Shown: positions 17,860-26,635, counted from the first letter of the stretch. The stretch: DNA of 64,000 bases from Yonghaparkia sp. Root332 (GCF_001425665.1 NZ_LMCX01000002.1:124001-188000); one strand, 5' to 3'. The notes: generated by a model from the letters alone, not told the origin. Numbers and translations are program-made.

Positions 17860-18225
17860 CTACGGCAGAAGACCGCCCAGCCTGAGGACGAGCGAGCTCC
17901 AGATCGCGCTGAGCACCCCGAGCCCCATGAGCAGGAGCGCGACGGCGATGAGCCCCCGGACGATCGCGTCGGCCCGTTCGCGATCCGGAGGGGTCGAACC
18001 GGTGCGGGCACGGCGCTCGAGCGCTCGGGCCCGCAGCAGCGCGAGCACCCCGAGCAGGAGCGCGAGCGGCGGCCCGACGAACCGCACTCCGTCGATCGCG
18101 ACGCGCACGGGGGCGGTCACGGCGAGTGGGGGAGCCACCAGCTGCGCCCCGATCACGAGCACGGCGCCGATCGCGGCAAGGGTCAGCAGCAGGCGGGCGG
18201 CCGATCGCAGTCGGTCCGGCGTCAT
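17860..18225 (-). CDS. Small four-helix membrane protein
   Basis: 121 aa from the ATG at 18225, which has a good GAGAGGAG ribosome site; longer versions of the frame read into the antisense of thiL and are not credible. Hydrophobic segments lie at about residues 10-35, 48-66 and 88-112, with a charged loop (ERRARTGSTPPDRERAD) between the last two. No family recognised. Divergent from thiL and 140 bp upstream of DUF3515 on the same strand. Confidence 0.68.
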   Translation of the reverse strand: MTPDRLRSAARLLLTLAAIGAVLVIGAQLVAPPLAVTAPVRVAIDGVRFVGPPLALLLGVLALLRARALERRARTGSTPPDRERADAIVRGLIAVALLLMGLGVLSAIWSSLVLRLGGLLP

Positions 18226-18327
18226 GGGGGCTCCTCTCGCGCGACGGCGCGTCGGCTGCGGCGCACTCGAGGTCGCGCACAGCGCCGGCGGATCACGACG
18301 CGCGCGGGCCAGGCTAGCGTGGACGAC

Positions 18328-19416
18328 ATGCCCTCCGCCGAGCACGCGCCCGACCCGCACGGCGCCCCCGACGCACACGGCGCCCCCGACGCAGACGGCG
18401 CCCCCGACCACGCCGCCGACACTCTCGGCGCGGTCGGCGAGCTCGCCGCCCTCGCACGCATCATCCCGCGCCTGCCCCCGAGCGCGGTCACCGAGCTCGG
18501 CCCGGGCGACGACGCCGCCGTGCTCGCTGCCCCTGACGGCCGGTTCGTCGTGACGACCGACATGATGATCCACGGCCCCGACTTCCGCCTGGCCTGGTCG
18601 AGCATGCACGACCTCGGGTGGAAGGCCGCCGCCACCAACCTCAGCGACGTCGCCGCGATGGGAGCCCGCCCCACGAGCCTCGTCGTCGCCCTCGCGGCTC
18701 CGGCCGAGACGCCCGTCGCCGACCTCGAGGCCTTCGCCGACGGGCTCGCCGACGCGTGCGCCGCGCTCGCTCCCGGCTGCGGCGTCGTCGGCGGCGACCT
18801 GAGCGTCTCGCACACCCTCACGATCGCGGTGACGGCGTTCGGCGACCTCGAGGGCCGCCCTCCCGTGCGGCGCGACGGCGCGCGCCCGGGCGACGTCGTC
18901 GCGGTCTCCGGCCCCCTGGGGCTCGCCGCGCAGGGCCTCGCGCTGCTGTTCGAGCGCGGCGTCGATGCGACGGGGGCGCCGGATGCCTCGGCGGCCGCTC
19001 GGCTGCGCTCCGAGCATCCCGTGCCCATCGCCGCCCAGCTCGCCCCGCGCCCGCCGATCGCGGACGGCCCCGCCGCCGCGATCGCCGGCGCGACCGCGAT
19101 GCTCGACCTGAGCGACGGGCTCGCGCTCGACGCCCGCCGCGTCGCGCGCGCGAGCGGCGTCGTGATCGACCTCGACGGCCGCGCGCTCGCGGCCCACGGC
19201 ACGGGGGCGCTCGCGCTCACGGGCGGGGAGGACCACTCGCTGCTCGCGACCTTCCCGCCGACCGTGCCGCTGCCGGCGGGCTTCGAGCGCGTCGGTCTCG
19301 TGGTCGCTCTCGACGAGCGCGCCGGCGGTCGACCCGCGGTGCTCGTCGACGGCCACGTGGTCGACGAGCGGGGCGGGTGGGACCCGTTCGCGGGGTGGAG
19401 CGGCGAGGCCGATTGA
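18328..19416 (+). CDS. thiL: Thiamine-monophosphate kinase
   Basis: 362 aa. Phosphorylates thiamine phosphate to thiamine pyrophosphate, the last step of the pathway. Motifs in order: GPGDDAAVL, TTDMMIHGPDF, NLSDVAAMGARP, GGDLSVS, and LDLSDGLALDA near the C-terminal half. About 35 residues at the N-terminus are low complexity and contain three HGAPDA-type repeats coded by an 18-bp DNA repeat; the true domain begins near GELAALARI. The -10 TAGCGT (18315-18320) is 7 nt before the ATG, which supports this start and so the repeat as coding. Confidence 0.93.
   Translation: MPSAEHAPDPHGAPDAHGAPDADGAPDHAADTLGAVGELAALARIIPRLPPSAVTELGPGDDAAVLAAPDGRFVVTTDMMIHGPDFRLAWSSMHDLGWKAAATNLSDVAAMGARPTSLVVALAAPAETPVADLEAFADGLADACAALAPGCGVVGGDLSVSHTLTIAVTAFGDLEGRPPVRRDGARPGDVVAVSGPLGLAAQGLALLFERGVDATGAPDASAAARLRSEHPVPIAAQLAPRPPIADGPAAAIAGATAMLDLSDGLALDARRVARASGVVIDLDGRALAAHGTGALALTGGEDHSLLATFPPTVPLPAGFERVGLVVALDERAGGRPAVLVDGHVVDERGGWDPFAGWSGEAD
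18358..18411 (+). repeat. 18-bp tandem repeat inside the thiL 5' end (3 copies)
   Basis: Three consecutive in-frame copies of CACGGCGCCCCCGACGCA, the last with a few changes, encoding HGAPDA, HGAPDA, DGAPDH. Probably a slippage product in a non-conserved N-terminal tail. Confidence 0.9.
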
Positions 19417-19517
19417 GCCGATCTCGGGAGTTCCTGTAAGAACCGCCTCCCCCTCGACATAACCCTCATGATGAGGCGCCCGCCATCGGGGGCGGAGCCG
19501 GAGCAGGGGGTCGTACC

Positions 19518-19931
19518 GTGATCAGTCCGTCCGAGCACCGAGAGCTCGCCCGCTGGGCCGCCGCGTGCGCGCTCCCCGCCTTCGAGGCCGAGCACCCCGA
19601 CGACCCGCGGCCCCGCGCGGCGATCGCCGCCGCCCGCGCCTGGGCGAACGGTGCGATCACGGTGCAGGCGGCGCGCGAGATCGCCTTCCTCGCTCACGCC
19701 GCGGCGCGCGAGTCGACCGGCCCCGCTGCGGACGCCGCCGCCCGCGCCGCCGGTCACGCCGCCGCCACCGCGCACCTCGCGACGCACGCGCCGCACGCCG
19801 CCGACTACGCCGCGCGCGCCGCCTCCGATGCCGCCGACGAGCGCTGCTGGCAGCGTTCGGCGATCGGGGCCGAGCTGCACGCGGCGGTGTCGCGCCAGTC
19901 GCAGCGCGAGCTCGACCGGCAGCCGGCCTAG
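19518..19931 (+). CDS. Putative immunity protein (Imm5-like)
   Basis: 137 aa, Ala-rich and all-helical. The pattern RELARWAAACALPAFE, then PDDPRPRAAIAAARAWANG, then AAGHAAATAHLATHA matches the small Imm5-like putative immunity family. No toxin gene is next to it, so it would be an orphan or act on an incoming toxin. The start is GTG with a weak ribosome site. Its TAG stop shares bases with the rsmD stop on the other strand (CTAG, 19928-19931), so the genes converge without spacer. Confidence 0.75.
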   Translation: MISPSEHRELARWAAACALPAFEAEHPDDPRPRAAIAAARAWANGAITVQAAREIAFLAHAAARESTGPAADAAARAAGHAAATAHLATHAPHAADYAARAASDAADERCWQRSAIGAELHAAVSRQSQRELDRQPA

Positions 19932-20512
19932 CTCTCCGGCCCCGCCTCGGTCGCCGCGAGCCAGAAGATCGCGGTCTCGCCGTAGTCGGAGCGCCGCTCC
20001 AGCGCGAGCCCCGACGGCCAGGCCGGCACGGGCGTCCGCGACGAGCGCTCGAGGACGACCACGGCATCCGCCGCTAATCGGGGCACGAGCGCGGCGAGCA
20101 CGTGGTCGAGCTCGACCCCGCCGAGCTCGTACGGCGGGTCGATGAAGACGAGATCCCACGCGCCGGGCGTCGACGTCAGGTACGACTGCACGGGCTTCCC
20201 CGTGACGCGGATGCTCGGGCTCGCCCCGCGCGGAGCCCGCTGCTCGACGAGCCGCGCATTGGCCTTGCACACCTGGACGGCGGCGTGGCTGCGCTCGACG
20301 AGCATCACGGTCGCGGCTCCGCGCGAGGCGGCCTCGAGCCCGAGGGCTCCCGAGCCGGCGTAGAGGTCGAGCACGCGGGCGCCGTCGAGGAGGTCGCGGG
20401 CCTGCAGCGCGCTGAAGATCGCCTCGCGCACGCGGTCGGAGGTGGGGCGCGTGCCCGCGCTCGGCACCGTGAGGGTGAGAGACCCGGCGTACCCGGCGAT
20501 GATGCGCGTCAC
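19928..20512 (-). CDS. rsmD: 16S rRNA (guanine(966)-N(2))-methyltransferase
   Basis: 194 aa. SAM-dependent methylation of G966 in 16S rRNA. The start TRIIAGYAGSLTLTVP, the motif RPTSDRVREAIFSAL, the SAM site LDLYAGSGALGLEA and the catalytic DPPYE (IDPPYEL) are diagnostic. The GTG at 20512 gives the family-typical N-terminus; an upstream ATG would add eight unconserved residues. Usual position next to recG and coaD. Confidence 0.94.
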   Translation of the reverse strand: MTRIIAGYAGSLTLTVPSAGTRPTSDRVREAIFSALQARDLLDGARVLDLYAGSGALGLEAASRGAATVMLVERSHAAVQVCKANARLVEQRAPRGASPSIRVTGKPVQSYLTSTPGAWDLVFIDPPYELGGVELDHVLAALVPRLAADAVVVLERSSRTPVPAWPSGLALERRSDYGETAIFWLAATEAGPES

Positions 20513-20580
20513 GGGTTCCACGGTAGCCGTCAGCACGGTGCGGCCGGGCGCGGTCGGCGCGCGCGGCTACCGTAGTGATC

Positions 20581-22788
20581 GTGCCCGGCCCTCTCGACGC
20601 GAAGCTCGTCTCGGTGCTCGGCGACCGCAGCGCGAAGTCGCTGAGCAAGGCCTTCGGCATGACGACGGTCGGCGACCTGCTCGCGCACGTTCCGCGCCGG
20701 TACGCGCGCCGCGGCGAGCTCACGGCGCTGAGCGAGCTGCAGGTCAACGAGTCGGTGACGATCGTCGCCGAGATCCTGAGCGTCACCGAGCGGTCGATGC
20801 GCGCCCGCCGGGGGAGCATCCTCGAGGTCACGATCGGCGACGGCCGGGGCATCCTCGCCCTGACGTTCTTCAACCAGGCGTGGCGCAAGGCCGACCTCGT
20901 GAAGGGGCGCCGCGGCATCTTCGCCGGCAAGGTCGGCGGGTACCGCGGCATCCGACAGCTCGCCCACCCCGACTACGAGCTCTTCGAGGCCGGCGACGAG
21001 CGCGACTCGGGGCCGACGGCGCAGAAGTGGGCGATGCAGCCGATCCCGATCTACCCGGCGACGTCGACGGTCGCGAGCTGGCAGCTGCAGAAGGCGATCG
21101 CGGTCGCGCTCGACACGCTCGGGCCGCTCGACGACCCCATCCCCGCCGAGGTGCGCGCCGAGCGCGAGCTGCTCGACCACGCGACCGCCCTCGAGTGGAT
21201 CCACCGCCCGGAGGACGACCGGCAGTGGCGACGCGCCCGCGACACTCTGCGCTTCCACGAGGCGTTCCTGCTGCAGGTGGCGCTGCTGCAGCGCCGGGCC
21301 CTGCTGCGCGAGCAGCCCGCGACCCCGCGCACGCCCGGCACCGAGCTCGCGGGCTTCGACGCCGAGCTGCCGTTCACCCTCACCGCCGACCAGGAGCTCG
21401 TCGGCCAGGAGGTCGAGCGCGATCTCGCCTCGCCCGTGCCCATGAACCGGCTCGTGCAGGGCGAGGTCGGCTCGGGCAAGACGCTCGTCGCCGTGCGCGC
21501 GATGCTCACGGTCGCGGAGGACGGCGGCCAGAGCGCGCTGCTCGCCCCGACGGAGGTGCTCGCGGCCCAGCACCTGCGCTCGATCGTGAGCGTGCTCGGC
21601 CCCGACCGCGCGGCCAGGATGCGCCCGGTGCTGCTCACGGGGCAGCTGAGCGCGGGGGAGCGCCGCGCGACCCTCCTCGCGATCGCGAGCGGGGCATCCC
21701 GCATCGTCGTCGGCACGCACGCACTGCTCGGCGATAAGGTGCAGTTCGCCGACCTCGGGCTCGTCGTCGTCGACGAGCAGCACCGGTTCGGCGTCGAGCA
21801 GCGCGAGACCCTGCGCCGCAAGGGCGCGGTGCCGCCGCACGTGCTCGTCCTCACGGCCACGCCCATCCCGCGGACGGTCGCGATGACGGTCTTCGGCGAC
21901 CTCGACGTCTCGACGATCGCGACGCTGCCGGCCGGGCGCATCCCGATCGTGAGCCACGTCGTGCCGCTCGCCGAGCGCCGCGAGCTGTGGCACCGCGCGT
22001 GGCAGCGCCTCGGCGAGGAGCTCGCGCAGGGCCGCCAGGGCTTCGTCGTCGTCCCCGCGATCGACGCGACGACCCCGGAGGACGACCCCGACGCGCTCGC
22101 GACCGACGCCGAGGAGTCGGGCTCGGTCGGCGCCGCCGATGCGGCCGTCGGGCAGGCGGATGCCCCGCCCCGCCCGCCCGCGTCGGTCGCCGAGCTCACA
22201 CCCCTGCTGCGATCGCACCCCGCGCTCGAGGGGCGACGGGTCGAGCCGCTCCACGGCCGTATGTCGACGGAGGAGAAGGACGCGACGATGCGCGCCTTCG
22301 CCGCCGGCGAGATCGACGTGCTCGTCGCGACGACGGTCATCGAGGTCGGCGTCGACGTGCCCAATGCCTCGACGATGGTCGTGGTGGAGGCCGACCGGTT
22401 CGGCGTGAGCCAGCTGCACCAGCTGCGCGGCCGCGTCGGCCGCGGCGGCGTGCCGGGCCTGTGCCTCTTCGTCACCGCCGCCGAGCAGGGCAGTCTCGCG
22501 CGCGAGCGCGTCGAGGCGGTCGCGTCGACCCTCGACGGCTTCGAGCTCGCGTCGATCGACCTCGAGCTGCGCCGCGAGGGCGACGTTCTCGGCGCGACGC
22601 AGAGCGGCGGCCGGTCGAGCCTGCGGCTGCTGCGCGTCGCGAAGGACGGCGATGTGATCGGGGATGCGCGCGAGGCCGCGGCCCTGCTCCTCGAGCGCGA
22701 CCCGCGGCTCGACGGGATGCCGGCGCTCCGCGACGCCCTCGACCGCCGGCTCGACGACGAGGCGCGCGCGTACCTGGAGAAGAACTGA
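20581..22788 (+). CDS. recG: ATP-dependent DNA helicase RecG
   Basis: 735 aa. Remodels stalled forks and branch-migrates Holliday junctions. An OB-fold wedge domain (about residues 1-170) is followed by the SF2 motor: Walker A GEVGSGKT (about 299), DEQHRFGVEQR in place of DEAH, TATPIPRT, and the C-terminal GRVGRGG. A roughly 45-residue acidic Ala/Asp/Pro-rich segment (near residues 490-540) interrupts helicase motif IV compared with shorter RecG proteins. The -10 TACCGT (20568-20573) is 7 nt before the GTG at 20581, favouring it over the GTG at 20575. Confidence 0.95.
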   Translation: MPGPLDAKLVSVLGDRSAKSLSKAFGMTTVGDLLAHVPRRYARRGELTALSELQVNESVTIVAEILSVTERSMRARRGSILEVTIGDGRGILALTFFNQAWRKADLVKGRRGIFAGKVGGYRGIRQLAHPDYELFEAGDERDSGPTAQKWAMQPIPIYPATSTVASWQLQKAIAVALDTLGPLDDPIPAEVRAERELLDHATALEWIHRPEDDRQWRRARDTLRFHEAFLLQVALLQRRALLREQPATPRTPGTELAGFDAELPFTLTADQELVGQEVERDLASPVPMNRLVQGEVGSGKTLVAVRAMLTVAEDGGQSALLAPTEVLAAQHLRSIVSVLGPDRAARMRPVLLTGQLSAGERRATLLAIASGASRIVVGTHALLGDKVQFADLGLVVVDEQHRFGVEQRETLRRKGAVPPHVLVLTATPIPRTVAMTVFGDLDVSTIATLPAGRIPIVSHVVPLAERRELWHRAWQRLGEELAQGRQGFVVVPAIDATTPEDDPDALATDAEESGSVGAADAAVGQADAPPRPPASVAELTPLLRSHPALEGRRVEPLHGRMSTEEKDATMRAFAAGEIDVLVATTVIEVGVDVPNASTMVVVEADRFGVSQLHQLRGRVGRGGVPGLCLFVTAAEQGSLARERVEAVASTLDGFELASIDLELRREGDVLGATQSGGRSSLRLLRVAKDGDVIGDAREAAALLLERDPRLDGMPALRDALDRRLDDEARAYLEKN

Positions 22789-22865
22789 CGCGCGATCGTC
22801 AAGGCGTCCATCAGGTTCGCGCGGTCGACTAGCGTTGTCGCCGGGGAACACCAGGGGGAGGACGC

Positions 22866-23555
22866 ATGAAGGTCATCAGCTACAACCTCCGCAAGCACGC
22901 GGCCGTCGGCGAGCTCGTCGATCTGGTCGCCGCGCACGACCCGCACCTGGTCTGCCTGCAGGAGATCGACACCTCGCAGCTCCCCGCCGAGCTCGGCCCC
23001 CTCCACCTCGCCGACGCCACCAAGCGCAATCGGCTCGGCCTCGCCGTCTACTACGACCGCGACCGCTTCGAGTCGCGCGCGACGGCCGCCTTCGCCCTCA
23101 AGAAGTCGCTCCACGATCGCATCGCCGCGCCCGCGCACGAGCGCGTGCTCGGCTCGCACCTGCTCGACCGCGAGACGGGGCGCGAGATCGTCGTCGCCTC
23201 CTTCCACGCCGCCCCGCTCACGGCGCTCAACTCGCTGCGGCGCAAGCAGATCCACGCCGCTCACGAGGCGCTGCGCGGCTTCGGGCCCGATCTGCCCACC
23301 CTCATGGTGGGCGACTTCAACTACCCCGTCTTCAAGGACTTCCTCGGAGCCGACGTGCGCGGCACCGGCTACGACCTGACGCTCAGCGACGCGCGCACCT
23401 ACACGCGCTACAAGTTCTTCCGCGGCCACTTCGACTTCGCGACCTCGATCGGGCTCGACATCGATTCCGTCCGCACGCTGCCGCAGGGCGTCAGCGACCA
23501 CCTGCCCATCCTCGTCGCCGCCGGCTACCGCGAGCGCGCTGAGGCGGCCGCATAG
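22866..23555 (+). CDS. Endonuclease/exonuclease/phosphatase family protein
   Basis: 229 aa. A Mg2+-dependent phosphoesterase fold: ISYNLRKH at the start, CLQEID (catalytic Glu), VASFHAAPL, GDFNYPVFKDF (Asp/Asn pair) and SDHLPILV (catalytic His) near the end. No signal peptide, so cytosolic. The substrate could be DNA, an inositol phosphate or a lipid. A GGGGGAGG ribosome site precedes the ATG and a TAGCGT -10 lies about 30 nt upstream. Confidence 0.88.
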   Translation: MKVISYNLRKHAAVGELVDLVAAHDPHLVCLQEIDTSQLPAELGPLHLADATKRNRLGLAVYYDRDRFESRATAAFALKKSLHDRIAAPAHERVLGSHLLDRETGREIVVASFHAAPLTALNSLRRKQIHAAHEALRGFGPDLPTLMVGDFNYPVFKDFLGADVRGTGYDLTLSDARTYTRYKFFRGHFDFATSIGLDIDSVRTLPQGVSDHLPILVAAGYRERAEAAA

Positions 23556-23589
23556 CGTTCGCGCGACGCCGCCCCGGTAGGCTGGCTCC

Positions 23590-24078
23590 GTGAGCAGAGT
23601 CGCCGTCATCCCCGGGTCGTACGACCCCGTCACCCTGGGGCATCTCGACGTCATCGAGCGCGCCGCGCGCATCTTCGACGAGGTGCACGTGGTCGTCGTG
23701 CACAACCCGGGCAAGACGGCCATGCTGCCGATCGCGCAGCGCGTCTCCCTCATCGAGCAGGCCATCGCCGATCGGGCCCTGCCCTCGGGCATCGTCGTGA
23801 CCGGCTGGAGCGTCGGGCTGCTGGTCGACTACTGCACCGATGTCGGCGCGACCGTGCTGGTGAAGGGGATCCGCAGCCAGGTCGACGTGGCCTACGAGAC
23901 GCCGATGGCGATCGTGAACCGCAACCTCGCCGGCGTCGAGACGATCTTCATGCTCCCCGACCCGGCCCACGCGCACGTGTCGAGCTCGCTCGTGCGTCAG
24001 GTGGCCTCCCTGGGCGGCGACGTGGCGCCCTACGTCCCCCGCGCTGTCGCGGAGTTCCTGCACTCCTTCCAGGACTGA
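23590..24078 (+). CDS. coaD: Pantetheine-phosphate adenylyltransferase
   Basis: 162 aa, the typical length. Makes dephospho-CoA from phosphopantetheine and ATP. The nucleotidyltransferase motif [14 protein letters not shown] is at residues 9-22 and the C-terminal signature [10 protein letters not shown] is present. The -10 TAGGCT (23578-23583) lies 6 nt before the GTG, so the mRNA is probably leaderless. A strong hairpin follows the stop. Confidence 0.96.
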   Translation: MSRVAVIPGSYDPVTLGHLDVIERAARIFDEVHVVVVHNPGKTAMLPIAQRVSLIEQAIADRALPSGIVVTGWSVGLLVDYCTDVGATVLVKGIRSQVDVAYETPMAIVNRNLAGVETIFMLPDPAHAHVSSSLVRQVASLGGDVAPYVPRAVAEFLHSFQD

Positions 24079-24122
24079 GCCCCGCACATCCGTCCCGATC
24101 GTCGCGGTCTCGGAATGCGGAA

Positions 24123-24155
24123 GGCCGCCACCGGGGCGAGCCTCCGGTGACGGCC
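24123..24155. terminator. Hairpin terminator after coaD
   Basis: GGCCGCCACCGG and its near-complement in CCTCCGGTGACGGCC form a stem of about 14 bp with one mismatch and a short CGAG loop. No U-tract follows, as is usual at high GC. It lies between two convergent genes and could serve both. Confidence 0.7.
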
Positions 24156-24209
24156 CTCTGAACGAGCCCGCTGCGATGTCGGGCGGGGATGCGCGGCGCA
24201 CGGTCGTGC

Positions 24210-24473
24210 TCAGCGCGGGATGAGCGTCAGCAGCATCGTGCGCTGCATCTGCCGCTCGCGCTGCTCGCGAGCGAGCTCCTGGTTCACGCGCGTCGCACGG
24301 TGGTCGTGCCGCACGGCGACGGTCGAGCGGCGGCTCCACTGCACGAGGGCGATGCCGACGTGCAGCGCGATCCGGTCGATCAGACCGATCCGGCGCGCGG
24401 GGACGCTCCGGGTGCGGGGGCGCGACGGGCGCACCGGCTGCGGGTGACTCGGGCGAGTCGTGGTGGTGTTCAT
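24210..24473 (-). CDS. Small basic protein, function unknown
   Basis: 87 aa from the ATG at 24473 (ribosome site GAAGGA). A Thr/Pro/Arg-rich start is followed by one amphipathic or weakly hydrophobic helix (IGLIDRIALHVGIALVQW) and an Arg/Gln-rich tail. I do not recognise it. It lies 284 bp downstream of a 22-codon ORF with a perfect ribosome site, on the same strand. Confidence 0.55.
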   Translation of the reverse strand: MNTTTTRPSHPQPVRPSRPRTRSVPARRIGLIDRIALHVGIALVQWSRRSTVAVRHDHRATRVNQELAREQRERQMQRTMLLTLIPR

Positions 24474-24757
24474 GAGTGGTGGTGTTCCTTCACTGCGCGT
24501 GGGTCGCCACCGGCGCGCGCGGTCGCGCGCCGGAGGAGGCCCGAGGGTGCCGCTCGTGGCGGCGGAGGGGGAGCGGCGGCGTCGGCGCATCCTCACCATG
24601 GAGAAGCGGAGCGACTCGCCGTGAACGGGGCGGTGACCCGCAGATGCACATCGGTCGACGAGCGGCGGCGAGAGCCGACGAGCGCGAGCGCGCGGTGCCC
24701 GGGTCGGGCTTCTTCAGCGCCGCCACCGTCGAACCGGCGGCGTTCCGACCGACGCGG
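24474..24757. other. Non-coding stretch between tiny ORF and small basic protein
   Basis: 284 bp with no credible gene; the longer frames here are arginine-rich shadows. It could be the long 5' leader of the 87-aa gene or an unrecognised RNA. No clear terminator seen. Confidence 0.4.
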
Positions 24758-24826
24758 TTAGGCGGTGACGACGCCGACGAAGCCGGCGCGGATACGGGAG
24801 ATTCCCGTCAGAGTGGTGATCAACAT
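24758..24826 (-). CDS. Tiny ORF (22 aa) with consensus ribosome site
   Basis: Reads MLITTLTGISRIRAGFVGVV plus two residues, then TAA. The sequence AAAGGAGG five bases before the ATG is the best Shine-Dalgarno in the window, and a promoter-like pair lies about 80 bp upstream. It may be a leader peptide for the downstream small gene or a small membrane-active peptide. It is too short for sequence statistics. Confidence 0.45.
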   Translation of the reverse strand: MLITTLTGISRIRAGFVGVVTA

Positions 24827-24851
24827 GCTGGCCTCCTTTCGGCGTCTCGTG

Positions 24852-24904
24852 GGCCCTCGTGCAGGGCCTCGGGAAATCTAGCGGCGCGACGCCGCCGAGC
24901 GCAA
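24852..24904 (-). promoter_or_regulatory. Promoter and leader hairpin of the tiny ORF
   Basis: On the minus strand, -35 TTGCGC (24899-24904) and -10 TAGATT (24875-24880) are 18 bp apart. Just downstream, GGCCCT-GCACG-AGGGCC (24852-24868) forms a perfect 6-bp hairpin in the predicted 5' leader. Confidence 0.5.
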
Positions 24905-25077
24905 CTGTTTTATTCCCCTTTCTCCGGGTCAGATCGGCCGAGGCCTCGCGTCGCACCGTGGCGATCATGCCGTTCGGGTCCTGCGCGGGGGCGCCGCCTG
25001 AGCGCTCGGCGGCCTGCGCGAACGGGTCGGAGGCTGGCGCGGCCGCGGTGCCGCCCGGCCGCCGTAGAGTGGCGCCC

Positions 25078-25653
25078 ATGGTCGCGAACGCCGACAAGCC
25101 CGTGCTGCTCTTCGAGACGGTCGCGGCGTGGGAGGCGTGGCTGGAGGCGAATCCCGACCACCCGGGCGTCCGGCTGAAGATGCGGAAGAAGGCATCCGCC
25201 GCCCCCGGGATCACCTACGACGAGGCGCTCGAGTCGGCGCTCTGCTTCGGCTGGATCGATGGGCAGATCTACGGGCTCGACGCCGACTACTCGCTGCAGG
25301 TCTTCACACCTCGGCGGCCGCGCTCGGTCTGGTCGCAGCGGAACGTGGGCATCGTCGAGCGCCTCACCGGGGCCGGCCGCATGCGACCGCCCGGGCTCGC
25401 CCAGGTCGAGCGGGCGCAGGCGGACGGTCGCTGGGCCGCCGCCTACCGGCAGAAGGGGATGATCGTGCCCGACGATCTCCGGGCGGCGCTCGACGCCTCG
25501 CCCGCAGCCGCCGCGACCTTCGGCGCGCTCGCCGCCCAGCAGCGGTTCGGCATCGTCTTCCGACTCGACGGCGTCGCGCGCGCCGAGACCCGCGCCCGGA
25601 AGCTCGCCGACTACGTCGCCCGCCTCGAGCGCGGCGAATCCCCCGTCGCGTGA
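25078..25653 (+). CDS. YdeI/OmpD-associated family protein
   Basis: 191 aa. Contains the family pattern: WLEANPDHPGVRLKMRKK, YDEALESALCFGWIDGQ, FTPRRPRSVWSQRN, and a C-terminal helical region with AAQQRFGIVFRLDG...RARKLADYVA. Cytosolic, of uncertain function. I used the ATG at 25078 because a -10 TAGAGT (25065-25070) ends 7 nt before it; a much longer upstream frame is not supported. Confidence 0.85.
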   Translation: MVANADKPVLLFETVAAWEAWLEANPDHPGVRLKMRKKASAAPGITYDEALESALCFGWIDGQIYGLDADYSLQVFTPRRPRSVWSQRNVGIVERLTGAGRMRPPGLAQVERAQADGRWAAAYRQKGMIVPDDLRAALDASPAAAATFGALAAQQRFGIVFRLDGVARAETRARKLADYVARLERGESPVA

Positions 25654-25666
25654 GGCAGGACGACCG

Positions 25667-26635
25667 ATGAGAGCGATCACGGTGCGCGAGTACGGCGGCC
25701 CCGAGGTTCTGCGAGTCGATGACGCGCCCGACGTCGTGCCGCGGGCGGGGGAGATCGTGGTGCGCCAGCAGGCGAGCTCGGTGAACCCGCTCGACTGGCA
25801 CACCATGCGCGGGACGCCGTTCCTCGTGCGGGTCGGGCGCGGGCTCCGCCGGCCGACGAGGCCCGTGCTCGGCAGCGACATCTCGGGGGTCGTCGACGCC
25901 GTCGGGCCGGGAGTCGAGCGGTGGCGCGTGGGCGACCCCGTGCTCGGCTTCGGCATCGCGGCGTGGGCCGAGCGCGTCGTCGTGAAGGCGGATGGCGTCG
26001 TCTCGCGACCGGCCGGGCTCGACCCGGTGGATTCGGGCGGCGTCGGCATCGCGGGCATCACCGCCCTGCAGGCGCTCACGCGGGCCGGGGCCGAGCGCGG
26101 GCAGCGCATCCTCGTCAACGGCGCGTCCGGCGGCGTGGGAACGTTCGCCGTCCAGATCGGCAAGCTCCTCGGCGCGCACGTCACCGCGACGACGAGCGCC
26201 CGCAACCTCGCTCTCGTCGCGCGCATCGGCGCCGACGACGTCATCGACTACACGGTCGACGATGTCGTGTCGGGCCTCCCGCGCTTCGACGCGGTGATCG
26301 ACCTCGTCGGCGACCGCCGCATCGGCGAGCTGCGCCGCGTGCTCAGGCCGGAGGGCGCGCTCGTGCGGTGCGGCGACCCCGGCGGGCTATGGATCAGGCC
26401 GGTCGCCGCGGTCGCGGGCGCGGTCATCACCGACCGGCTCGTGACGCACCGCATCATCCCGCTGCTCGCGACGCGCGACCAGGCCGACCTGCAGCGTCTC
26501 GCCGACTGGCTCGGCACGACGGCCCTGCGCGTCGTCGTCGACCGCGTCGTCCCGCTCTCCGAGGTCGCCGAGGCCGTCGCGCACGTCGAGTCGCGCCGTG
26601 CCCGCGGGAAGGTGCTGCTCGCGGTCGATCGCTAA
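25667..26635 (+). CDS. Zinc-independent MDR oxidoreductase (quinone-reductase-like)
   Basis: 322 aa, medium-chain dehydrogenase/reductase. The N-terminal GroES-like domain has no zinc ligands; the NAD(P) site is NGASGGVGTFAVQIGKLLGA (about residue 150). Related to NADPH:quinone reductases. The substrate is unknown. It follows the YdeI-family gene by 13 bp. The stop codon is adjacent to a CsoR-type palindrome belonging to the next gene. Confidence 0.88.
   Translation: MRAITVREYGGPEVLRVDDAPDVVPRAGEIVVRQQASSVNPLDWHTMRGTPFLVRVGRGLRRPTRPVLGSDISGVVDAVGPGVERWRVGDPVLGFGIAAWAERVVVKADGVVSRPAGLDPVDSGGVGIAGITALQALTRAGAERGQRILVNGASGGVGTFAVQIGKLLGAHVTATTSARNLALVARIGADDVIDYTVDDVVSGLPRFDAVIDLVGDRRIGELRRVLRPEGALVRCGDPGGLWIRPVAAVAGAVITDRLVTHRIIPLLATRDQADLQRLADWLGTTALRVVVDRVVPLSEVAEAVAHVESRRARGKVLLAVDR

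Noticed and set aside
24189-24761. 190-aa plus-strand frame in the coaD-YdeI gap
   Set aside because: Arg/Ala-rich with no ribosome site; the minus strand has better-supported small genes.
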